Origin: Collinsella sp. TF08-11AT
GTDB lineage: Bacteria > Actinomycetota > Coriobacteriia > Coriobacteriales > Coriobacteriaceae
Direction: 5' to 3'
Length of the DNA: 59,946 nucleotides
Assembly (NCBI RefSeq): GCF_003437035.1
Contig: NZ_QSRL01000013.1
Coordinates: forward strand, 6,453-66,398
Part shown: positions 1 through 8,401 of the stretch, piece after piece
How positions within the stretch are numbered: position 1 is the first letter of the stretch
Layout of the letters: every line of letters begins with the position of its first letter
Notes under the pieces: generated by a model
What the model saw: the letters and a program-made list of their open reading frames with translations, nothing else
Databases searched by the model: none
Told to the model about the DNA's origin: nothing
Translations under genes and position numbers: made by a program

Positions 1-22
1 TCTTGCCATCGGGCGCGTTTTG

Positions 23-703
23 CTATTCGGGCCAAATAAATTGTGTGCGGCCGGCCTCGCCACCGTCAATGAGCAGACTCTGCCCGGTCATAAACCGGTT
101 GGTCACGCCCACAAAGTAGATCCACTCGGCGATCTCTTGGGCGGTGGCCCAGCGCTTAAGCGGCGTGAGCTCCATAATCTGACTCCACAGGTGCTCGTCC
201 TCCATCACGCAACGGTTGAGCGGCGTGATAACGCCGCCCGGGTCCACACTGTTGGCGATGGCCTGCGGCGCCAGGCGGTTTGCAAGGTTCTTGGTGTAGG
301 CGATAACGCCGCCCTTGCTGGCAGCATAGGCGGGAAACTCCGATCCCGTATGTCCGCTCGCCGACCCCACATTGACCACGGATTGGATAGCAGGCGCCGG
401 CTTGGCGGCAAGCCCCTCCCCCGCAAAGGCATAGCGCTCGGTCACGTTGATGGTGCCACGCAGGTTGGCAGCGATGTCGTCGGCCAAATCTTGCGTGCCG
501 GCAACGTTTACGATCGCCTGAGGCTCAAGGCCGTCTGGAAACGAGTCCGGCTCGCGGACATCAACGATCAGATGGCGATAGCGCTCGTGCTCGACGGCCG
601 CCGGCAGCAGATCAAAGCCCACGACCTCGTGGCCCTCGTCCAAAAAGCGCTGCACGCACGCGGCTCCAATGCCGCCCGAAGCGCCCGTGATCAAAACCCG
701 CAT
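23..703 (-). CDS. Classical short-chain dehydrogenase/reductase
   Basis: Cytoplasmic NAD(P)-dependent oxidoreductase; the substrate cannot be read from sequence. The 226-residue product has the Rossmann glycine motif GASGGIG at 7-13, NVAG at 66-69, Ser at 114/116 and the YxxxK catalytic pair Tyr126/Lys130, followed by a C-terminal IDGG segment. It is about 20 residues shorter than the usual 250, mostly between the glycine motif and NVAG. The ATG has an AAGGAG ribosome site touching the stop codon of the transporter gene upstream (9-base gap), so the two are probably co-transcribed and translationally coupled. Family assignment is firm; any link to the transporter's substrate is inference. Confidence 0.9.
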   Translation of the reverse strand: MRVLITGASGGIGAACVQRFLDEGHEVVGFDLLPAAVEHERYRHLIVDVREPDSFPDGLEPQAIVNVAGTQDLADDIAANLRGTINVTERYAFAGEGLAAKPAPAIQSVVNVGSASGHTGSEFPAYAASKGGVIAYTKNLANRLAPQAIANSVDPGGVITPLNRCVMEDEHLWSQIMELTPLKRWATAQEIAEWIYFVGVTNRFMTGQSLLIDGGEAGRTQFIWPE

Positions 704-712
704 AGGTGCTCC

Positions 713-1435
713 TTAGGCAGCTGCGTGGCGCTCGAGGTACTCGGAGCCCACATTCTCGCGCTCCCAGCCGCGCACGACCTTATAGCCCACGGGGCTCAGA
801 AAGACCTCGCACAGCAGCTCGGCGACAGCGCCGGTCAGCGAGCACATAAGGACCTGCACCCAGGTCCAACCAAAGAACGTGTGGCTCACCACAATGGCAA
901 AGACCAAGTTGTCGATAAACTGGCCAACACCCGTGGACACATAAGAGCGGAAGGCAAAGCTCGCAAAGTTATTCTTTTTGAGCATGCGGCCGAGCGACTG
1001 GTTGAGCGTGGAGTTAACCACGGCAGAAACGAGCATTGCCAGCGAAGAGCCCAGCACCACGTACCAGGTGCCGCCGATGGTGGCGTTAAGGGCGGCGTTG
1101 ACCTCGATCATACCCGTGTCGTAGTAGGCACCCCACATGCCGGGCGTGAGCGAGCATGCCCAAAAGCACAGGCTCACGGCCAGGTTGACCAGCAGCGCGA
1201 GGATAGAGATTTTGATGGATGCCTTGGCGCCAAAGCGCTTGCAGATCATGTCCTGGCACAAAAACGAAACCCAGCTCACCACAAAGCCGCAATCGAGTGC
1301 CAGATACGGCAGGCTGATAAGCTCTTTGTTGGCCAGCAGGTTCATCATGATAACGCTCACGAAAAACAGCGAAACCGTTGCCGCGGGAATGCTCCGCAAC
1401 AGGACCTTGTAGTCCTCCATGACCTTCTTGATCAT
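713..1435 (-). CDS. VUT-family (queuosine precursor type) membrane transporter
   Basis: Integral membrane protein of 240 residues with about six hydrophobic segments, resembling the VUT/YhhQ family (COG1738), whose studied members import queuosine precursors. The first segment starts near residue 15 after a short basic N-terminus. A conserved-looking DxxCKRFG loop lies near 65-70 and an FIDNLVF helix in the C-terminal half. The ATG has AGGAG six bases upstream. The leader holds a hairpin followed by an A-rich tract that runs into the ribosome site (separate entry). First gene of a likely two-gene operon with the SDR. The substrate is inferred from family only. Confidence 0.8.
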   Translation of the reverse strand: MIKKVMEDYKVLLRSIPAATVSLFFVSVIMMNLLANKELISLPYLALDCGFVVSWVSFLCQDMICKRFGAKASIKISILALLVNLAVSLCFWACSLTPGMWGAYYDTGMIEVNAALNATIGGTWYVVLGSSLAMLVSAVVNSTLNQSLGRMLKKNNFASFAFRSYVSTGVGQFIDNLVFAIVVSHTFFGWTWVQVLMCSLTGAVAELLCEVFLSPVGYKVVRGWERENVGSEYLERHAAA

Positions 1436-1441
1436 TATGTA

Positions 1442-1490
1442 CTCCTTTGGTTTTAGGTTTAACGAGCAGGATATCGGACCCGAACTGCTC
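1442..1490 (-). promoter_or_regulatory. Candidate translation-control leader of the VUT gene (preQ1-like fold)
   Basis: In the transcript a perfect 6-bp stem (GAGCAG/CTGCTC, 1464-1490) encloses a 15-nt loop containing GGTCC. It is followed by an A-rich tail (AAACCTAAAACCAAA) and the AGGAG ribosome site. The loop UCC could pair with GGA of the ribosome site. This resembles the H-type pseudoknot of preQ1-I riboswitches, which do control this transporter family, but the loop and tail are a few nucleotides longer than usual, so it may be only a leader hairpin. Confidence 0.25.
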
Positions 1491-1555
1491 GGACGCCCCG
1501 GTCTTGAGACGACGGTGGGTATGATAGCCGCTCACACGGCATCAGGCAAGCAAAC

Positions 1556-1585
1556 GGCGCGGCAGCCCCGCAAGGCCACCGCGCC
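1556..1585 (-). terminator. Putative terminator of prfC
   Basis: Just past the prfC stop codon the transcript can form a GC-rich stem with 7-bp outer arms GGCGCGG/CCGCGCC, followed by a weak T-rich stretch (GTTTGCTTG). It separates prfC from the VUT leader. Confidence 0.5.
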
Positions 1586-1591
1586 GGTGCG

Positions 1592-3205
<1,614 letters not shown>

Positions 3206-3341
3206 GCGGATCCTTTCTTGCATTGAGTGCATTACGTCGTTGTAACCGCATTATTGTAGCCGCCAAATCCCGCCATAGGGCACCTATCAGGACAAATTCA
3301 TTAGCCGAGCTCGCTGTGCACCGGGCAGCCGCCTCAAGGAT

Positions 3342-3560
3342 TGTCTCGATCTGTAACAGCAAGACGGGTTTTGAGCCCCTACCTGTTACAGATCGAGACA
3401 AACTGGAAGGCGAGCCGCCAATGTCTCGTTCTGTAACATCTAGCCGCGCAAATCGACTCTTACTGTTACAGATTGAGACAAATAGGCAGGCGGGCAAATA
3501 AGATCTCGATCTGTAACATCAGGCGACCCAAAACGGACCCAGGTGTTACAGATTGAGATT
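3342..3560. repeat. Tandem array of three 80-bp units, each a 17-bp inverted repeat
   Basis: Three elements lie at 3342-3400, 3422-3480 and 3502-3560, a period of exactly 80 bp. Each has a left arm TGTCTCGATCTGTAACA, a 25-nt centre and a right arm TGTTACAGATCGAGACA; two 21-nt linkers separate them. Unit 1 arms are perfect over 17 bp; units 2 and 3 carry one or two mismatches. The centres differ but share a C-AAA(A)-C core, seen on the opposite strand in unit 1. The linkers are also related (about 13 of 21 identical). The array fills most of the 479-bp space between prfC and the GntR gene. No open frame in it looks like a gene. Confidence 0.95.
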
Positions 3561-3606
3561 GTTTTGGAGCAAGCGCGGTGCCGGCGGGCTATTCCACATT
3601 TAGCTC

Positions 3607-3657
3607 TTGCATAACTGTGCATAGTGTATATATACTGTGCTTACCGGTTATATACAC
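3607..3657 (+). promoter_or_regulatory. Promoter and operator of the GntR/ABC operon
   Basis: A -35-like TTGCAT (3607-3612) and -10 TATACT (3631-3636) are 18 bp apart. A 9-bp inverted repeat GTGTATATA (3624-3632)/TATATACAC (3649-3657) overlaps the -10 box, and ACTGTGC is directly repeated at 3614 and 3634. This layout suits autorepression by the YtrA-type regulator encoded next. Confidence 0.55.
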
Positions 3658-3684
3658 GTGTAGCCCAACAGCTAAGGAGCCGCT

Positions 3685-4065
3685 GTGGACATCATCCTAT
3701 CCAATTCGAGCGACAAGCCCATCTACGAGCAAATAGCCTCGCAGGTCAAAGCTCAGATCCTTTCGGGCGTACTCACTGCGGGAGCCAAACTCCCCAGCAT
3801 CCGTGCACTCGCGAGCGATCTTGGCGTGAGCGTCATCACCACCAAGCGTGCCTACGCCGACCTGGAGCAGCTCGGGTTTATCTGCACCGTGCAGGGCAAG
3901 GGCTGTTTTGTCGCCGAGGGCAACCAGGAGCTCTTGCGCGAAAACCAGCTCTGCCATATCGAAGAGTTGCTTGCGCAGGCCGCCACGCAGGCCGAAACCC
4001 TGGGCGTCACGCGCGACAAATTGCACGAGATGCTCGACCTGGTAGCCCCCGAAACCATGCAGTAG
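3685..4065 (+). CDS. GntR-family transcriptional regulator, YtrA type
   Basis: DNA-binding repressor of 126 residues: an N-terminal winged helix (about 10-77, with PIYEQIASQVKAQI, LPSIRALASDLGVS and the wing GKGCFV) and a short helical C-terminal part, typical of the YtrA subfamily that governs adjacent ABC exporters. The start is GTG with AAGGAG six bases upstream; no ATG gives the full HTH. It lies 23 bp before the ABC ATPase gene, with which it forms an operon. A palindrome over its own promoter points to autoregulation. Confidence 0.92.
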   Translation: MDIILSNSSDKPIYEQIASQVKAQILSGVLTAGAKLPSIRALASDLGVSVITTKRAYADLEQLGFICTVQGKGCFVAEGNQELLRENQLCHIEELLAQAATQAETLGVTRDKLHEMLDLVAPETMQ

Positions 4066-4088
4066 CCATCTGCAAGAAAGGCTATACC

Positions 4089-4970
4089 ATGCAAAACTTG
4101 CTAGAGCTCAAAGGCGTCTCACGCCGCGTGAGCGACCGCTTTTCGCTACGCGACGTCACGCTCGCCGTGGAGCCCGGCCAGATCGTTGGCTTTGTGGGCG
4201 CAAATGGCGCCGGCAAGACGACGACCATTCGCGCCGCGCTTGGGCTTATAAAGCTCGATGCCGGCGAGGTGCATCTGCTTGGACAGCGCTGCGACGCCAA
4301 CGCGCCCGACGAGACGCAGCGCCACCTGCGCTCCCGCATCGGGCTTGTCCTGGACACGTGTCCCTTCCCCTCCACGCTCAAGGTGGGCCAGGTCGAGAGG
4401 CTCGTAGGCCCGGCATACCCCACGTGGAGCTGCGAAACGTTCGCCGGATTCATCGACCGATTTGGCCTCGATCCCAAGACGAAGGTCAAGGGCCTCTCCC
4501 GCGGCATGGGCATGAAGCTGCAGCTCGCCTGTGCGCTCAGTCACAATGCTAAGCTGCTCGTTTTGGACGAAGCCACCGCGGGCCTCGATCCCATGGCGCG
4601 CGAGGAACTGCTCGACGAGTTGCTCGCCTTTGTCGCCGACGGCCAGCACAGCGTGCTGCTCTCAAGCCACATTACATCCGACCTCGATCGCACTGCCGAC
4701 CGCGTCATCTGCATCGATAACGGCTCGATTGTGTTTGACCTGCCGCGCGAAGACATTACCGACCGCGCCGGCGTCGCCCACTGCACTCAAGCGCAGGCGT
4801 CCGAGCTCATGGCTTGCGTCGAAGGCGCCCGTGCCGCCCACCACGCCTATAGCGTGGACGTGCTCGTGCCCAACCGTCGCGATGTGCTCGAGGCCTTCCC
4901 CGAGATTCCCTGCGACCGGGCAACCATTGATGACTATCTTCGCCTCACGCTGAAAGGGGCTTCGAAATGA
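4089..4970 (+). CDS. ABC transporter ATP-binding protein (YtrB-like)
   Basis: Cytoplasmic ATPase of a two-component ABC exporter, 293 residues. Walker A GANGAGKTT is at 37-45, the signature is the variant LSRGMGMKLQLA, and Walker B LLVLDEATAGLDP is followed by the switch histidine in SSHIT. The C-terminal 70 residues form an extension common in ABC-2 exporters. The ATG follows AAGAAAGG. An open frame reaching upstream to 3624 in the same phase merely overlaps the GntR gene and is not part of the protein. The stop codon overlaps the permease start (ATGA), so translation is coupled. Confidence 0.93.
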   Translation: MQNLLELKGVSRRVSDRFSLRDVTLAVEPGQIVGFVGANGAGKTTTIRAALGLIKLDAGEVHLLGQRCDANAPDETQRHLRSRIGLVLDTCPFPSTLKVGQVERLVGPAYPTWSCETFAGFIDRFGLDPKTKVKGLSRGMGMKLQLACALSHNAKLLVLDEATAGLDPMAREELLDELLAFVADGQHSVLLSSHITSDLDRTADRVICIDNGSIVFDLPREDITDRAGVAHCTQAQASELMACVEGARAAHHAYSVDVLVPNRRDVLEAFPEIPCDRATIDDYLRLTLKGASK

Positions 4971-5665
4971 AACGCGCCTTTATGTCTGAGCTCGCCATCG
5001 TCCGCACGCTTGTCCCGAGCATCGCGGGCGTCGGCCTGTTCATCTTCGTCGTACTGACCCTCGCCAACGCATCGGACGGTGACTCTGGCATGAGTGCCGG
5101 CGCCTGCGCGGTCAGCGCCATGTCGCCTATCATGGTCATGAGCTCGCTGGCCGGCTTCGACAATCAAAACGGATGGGAGCGTTATCGGGCAACGCTGCCC
5201 CTCTCGCGCAAAGACATTATTTGTGCCCGCTACCTGTGCATCGTTGTCTTCTCGACTGTCATGGCGTGCGCCGCCGCGCTTTTGAGCATCATCGTTCTTC
5301 CGCTCTTCAACAGTGCGGGCGTGACTTCGACGGTACAGACCGTCTTTGAGATTGCAATAGCCTCGGCAGCATCGATGCTCATCTCCCTCATGATGGTGTT
5401 TTTGGCACAGCCGCTGTTCTTTCGATTTGGACACATGGAGGCGCTGCGCCTTTCCGTCGGCCTGTTTGCCCTGCTCGGATGCCTTGCCATGGCCACGCTG
5501 AGCTCCTCCAACCCCATCAGCAACTGGCTCATGTCGATTGCTGGGGCGAATCCCAATCCTGCCGTCCTCGGCTGCCTGTGCGCAGGAATTGCCGTACTGG
5601 CCCTCGCGCTATGTGCAATCAGCTGCACCGTCAGCACCAAGGTCTATCGAGCACGCGATTTGTAG
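4967..5665 (+). CDS. ABC-2 type permease
   Basis: Membrane partner of the preceding ATPase, 232 residues with about six hydrophobic helices (near 15-35, 48-65, 90-112, 122-148, 158-178 and 195-220) and the ABC-2 signature region ENQNGWERYRATLPLSRKDI-like segment around 65-85. It starts inside the ATPase stop codon (ATGA). Third gene of the GntR-ATPase-permease operon. Related operons respond to cell-wall-active peptides or export unknown molecules; the substrate here is unknown. Confidence 0.88.
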   Translation: MKRAFMSELAIVRTLVPSIAGVGLFIFVVLTLANASDGDSGMSAGACAVSAMSPIMVMSSLAGFDNQNGWERYRATLPLSRKDIICARYLCIVVFSTVMACAAALLSIIVLPLFNSAGVTSTVQTVFEIAIASAASMLISLMMVFLAQPLFFRFGHMEALRLSVGLFALLGCLAMATLSSSNPISNWLMSIAGANPNPAVLGCLCAGIAVLALALCAISCTVSTKVYRARDL

Positions 5666-5760
5666 CCACACGAAACTTGACCCACGTAGGCCACAATCGG
5701 TCGCAATCGCCCATCCGCAAATCCATGACAAACGGCATGTCCCCGGCGTGCGCCACCGTA

Positions 5761-7059
5761 CTACTTGCGCAGCGGCTTGGGCAGCGGAATGCCGGCGGCG
5801 ATGGCTGCAGCGATAATCATGCAGACAATGCCCTTGAGCGGGAAACACATGAGCAGCAGGCCCACGACCATGACCGGCTGGCGCATAACGGCACCCATCG
5901 TCGATGCCGTGCAGACGGCGACACAAAAGACCGGATCGGCGCCAGTGAGGATGGCAAGGCCATAGCCCAGGCTCACACCCGAGAAGATAACCGGGAAGAA
6001 GTGGCCGCCGCGCCAACCAAGGTTGATGAGGGCGGGCGTCAGCACGGCCTTAACAAGACCGGTCGCGATAAGCACGCCAGCGGGAATGGTCAGATAGGTT
6101 TCCATGAGCACATCGGCCTGGGTCTCGCCGGCAAACATGGTGTAGGGCAGGACCGTGCCACAGATGGCGAGCGCCAGGCCGGCCAGCATGGCCTTGACGA
6201 CCGGGCGCTCCCCTATTGCATGGGACAGTGCCTCGCTTGCATGCTCAGAGACAAAGTACAGCCAACCGCATACGGTGCCGACCAACGCCAGCGGAATGAG
6301 CCAGACAAGTTCCAGGTTACCCACCTGGGCGGCCTCGAACCTGGGCATGCCCATGCCGCCGCCCATAAGCTGGCCGAGCAGCAGATAGGTGCCCAGACCG
6401 CCGGCAATCGCGATGCCGTAGACCACGGTCTTTTGCGCCTTGGGCAGCTTGATGGTGATCTCATCGGACGCGGAGTCCTCGCCAGCGCCCTGGCCGTCGG
6501 CGCTACCGGCGAGCGGCGCCACAAAGCCAAACACGGGCGCGGTAAAGAGCGCCGTCAGGGCAGCCTGGGTGCCCAGCAGCGTGAGCTCCCTAAACTCGGC
6601 GCCAAAGCGACGCATGCGGTCGCCGACCCAGCTGCACAGACCCGCGATAACTCCGGTCAGGCCGGCCTCCGGTCCAATACTTCCGCCAAACAGCAGCGGC
6701 AGCAATGCCGCAAGCGAAAGCTTGCCGAGGTTGTCGTACGGGTAGCGACCGTCTTGTTTAACCTTGGCCATCACCTGGTTGAGGTCATCGGTCTTGGTGC
6801 CCGTAATCTTTTCGTACAGACCGATCAGCAGGCCGCCCAGCAAGCAGACAAAAAACGGGTACGGCAGAAAACCGAACGGGCCGCTCGCGAGCTCAGGCGA
6901 AGCGACGCCCAGCGCGTGCGGAATCTCGGTCCATAGATAGTCGACACCGTGCTCCATCGCAAAAAAGAACAGCCAGACCGCGGCGCCTGCGAACGCACCG
7001 GTCACGGCAACGCTAACTAAAAACAGCGCACGGTTTTTGGGTTTTGCAAGACTATCCAT
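5761..7059 (-). CDS. ClC-family chloride channel/transporter
   Basis: Membrane protein of 432 residues with 10 or more hydrophobic helices. The ClC signatures are recognisable but variant: GGSIGPEAGLTG with the gating-type Glu at about 131, and GWRGGHFFP near 345-355 corresponding to the GxFxP anion site. The linker around residues 185-205 is acidic and polar. The ATG follows GGGAGG. A TACAAT box lies upstream. It converges on the ABC operon, with a 95-bp spacer in which I see no clear terminator. Channel versus H+/Cl- exchanger cannot be told from the sequence. Confidence 0.88.
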   Translation of the reverse strand: MDSLAKPKNRALFLVSVAVTGAFAGAAVWLFFFAMEHGVDYLWTEIPHALGVASPELASGPFGFLPYPFFVCLLGGLLIGLYEKITGTKTDDLNQVMAKVKQDGRYPYDNLGKLSLAALLPLLFGGSIGPEAGLTGVIAGLCSWVGDRMRRFGAEFRELTLLGTQAALTALFTAPVFGFVAPLAGSADGQGAGEDSASDEITIKLPKAQKTVVYGIAIAGGLGTYLLLGQLMGGGMGMPRFEAAQVGNLELVWLIPLALVGTVCGWLYFVSEHASEALSHAIGERPVVKAMLAGLALAICGTVLPYTMFAGETQADVLMETYLTIPAGVLIATGLVKAVLTPALINLGWRGGHFFPVIFSGVSLGYGLAILTGADPVFCVAVCTASTMGAVMRQPVMVVGLLLMCFPLKGIVCMIIAAAIAAGIPLPKPLRK

Positions 7060-7184
7060 CGGGACCTCCCGTGGTCAAATTCGGCAAAGATACGTTTTAT
7101 TGTAGAGCGAGCGTTACCCGAACGAGCCAACCGTCTGCGCCGCAAACGGCACCATTGGGAGTCATAGTGGGGCAGGCTCAAGAC

Positions 7185-7718
7185 TTATCCGTTGATAATC
7201 GAGGCAATCTCGCGCAAATCGTCGGCAAAGTAGATGCCGTGCTGGCGCCTCGGGCTCGAAAGCCCTTTATCAATCATGTGCTCGAGCAACGCCTTAAGAT
7301 CGTTGTAGTAGCCCCCAAGGTTGTACAGAATGCACGGCGCATCGAGATGCCCCAACGACACGGCGGACATGACCTCGGCAATCTCCTCGAGCGTACCCGT
7401 CCCACCGGGAAAGGCGATGAACGCGTCACCGAGCTCAATCATCTTGGCCTTGCGTTCGGCCATGTCACTCGTCACGATGAGGTCGTCGATACCGTCATGT
7501 TGAAACTCGGCCTCGATAAAAAAGCTCGGTTCAACACCCGTCACGTGTCCACCTGCCTCGAGTACGCTATCGGCGAGCGCACCCATCAGACCCGACTTGG
7601 ACCCGCCGTATACCAACGCGTGTCCGTTAGCGCCAATCCAGTCGCCCAGCTCCTGCACCGCGGGCAGAAACGCCGGGTCATTGCCGACGCTGGCACCCAG
7701 GTATACCGTGATATTCAT
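7185..7718 (-). CDS. LOG-family (TIGR00730) nucleotide phosphoribohydrolase
   Basis: Rossmann-like protein of 177 residues. It carries the LOG-family marks GGSKSGLMG (38-46), ERK (about 88-90) and PGGTGTLEE (about 103-111), which in studied members form the active site for hydrolysis of nucleoside 5'-monophosphates (cytokinin-activating type). The bacterial role is usually unknown. The ATG follows a GGGGA site. It stands 37 bp downstream of the K+ channel gene on the same strand, so the two may be co-transcribed. Confidence 0.9.
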   Translation of the reverse strand: MNITVYLGASVGNDPAFLPAVQELGDWIGANGHALVYGGSKSGLMGALADSVLEAGGHVTGVEPSFFIEAEFQHDGIDDLIVTSDMAERKAKMIELGDAFIAFPGGTGTLEEIAEVMSAVSLGHLDAPCILYNLGGYYNDLKALLEHMIDKGLSSPRRQHGIYFADDLREIASIING

Positions 7719-7754
7719 ATTCAGTCCCCCTCGTCGTGACGCGCGGCGCCCGTT

Positions 7755-8180
7755 CTAGCGTTGGCGTCGGCGATATTCGCGCACACGGCGCGATAGGTCG
7801 GCAAGCTCGTCACGATCGAGCTCTTCCAAATGCTCCAGATCATCCATAAAGCGCGCCATGGTGTCCTTTTGGCGCATCTTGATGAGCGTGTTGCAGTAGT
7901 TCACCGCCACGCCCGTGAGCATGGCGATGTAGAAGATGCTGATGACGCTCAAAACGACGGTGATAGCGCGGGCAACCGGCGTTTCGGCCGGGATATCGCC
8001 AAAGCCGATCGTCGATACGGTCTCAAAGCTAAACCAGAGGCCATCGCCAAACGTAAGGGTCGCAGGGTCGGACAGCCAGACGGCCGTCGAGCACAGCAGG
8101 TAAAAGATAAGAAACAGGCCCGTGATGCGTGCAAAGCCAGCCTGTCGCAGCACGTCGGCGAGCGTCCTCAACTTGTTCAT
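7755..8180 (-). CDS. Small two-TM potassium channel
   Basis: Ion-channel family protein of 141 residues: TM1 about 20-37, a pore helix and the selectivity filter TIGFGD at 57-62, TM2 about 72-95, and a short charged helical tail with no RCK domain. I chose the ATG at 8180, which has AGGGG upstream; an in-frame ATG 35 codons earlier would read through the dispersed repeat at 8250-8338. Four such subunits would form a pore. K+ selectivity is inferred from the filter. Confidence 0.88.
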   Translation of the reverse strand: MNKLRTLADVLRQAGFARITGLFLIFYLLCSTAVWLSDPATLTFGDGLWFSFETVSTIGFGDIPAETPVARAITVVLSVISIFYIAMLTGVAVNYCNTLIKMRQKDTMARFMDDLEHLEELDRDELADLSRRVREYRRRQR

Positions 8181-8249
8181 CGCGACCCCTTTTCCCAGAC
8201 GCCCAATCACATTCGCTCGGTATTGTCCCACGCCTCCCCCGCAAACGGA

Positions 8250-8338
8250 ACTAGTCATTGGGGACGTTCTTAAATGACTAGTCAAACAAGAACGTCCCCG
8301 ATGACTAGTCGTTTAAGAACGTCCCCAATGACTAGTCG
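8250..8338. repeat. GGGGACGTTCTT/ACTAGT palindromic repeat cluster
   Basis: Three units of the same element lie together: one forward (8254-8282, GTCATTGGGGACGTTC then TTAAATGACTAGT) and two inverted (about 8287-8310 and 8310-8338). A fourth, nearly identical copy is at 18484-18512. The forward and inverted units could fold into a long hairpin. The motif resembles REP elements moved by RAYT-type transposases, but no such gene is in the window. It sits between the divergent K+ channel and kinase genes. Confidence 0.85.
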
Positions 8339-8401
8339 CCAGTGCCGGGCGGACCGTTTAGCGGTGGAGTTGCCGAGTGGGCCAGCTGAGCTGGTATCCT
8401 A

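Noticed and set aside
3342..3560. CRISPR array
   Set aside because: Repeat arms alternate in strand and pair with each other, there are three units only, and no cas genes are near.
3624..4088. N-terminal extension of the ABC ATPase
   Set aside because: It lies over the GntR gene in another frame and has the composition of a shadow.
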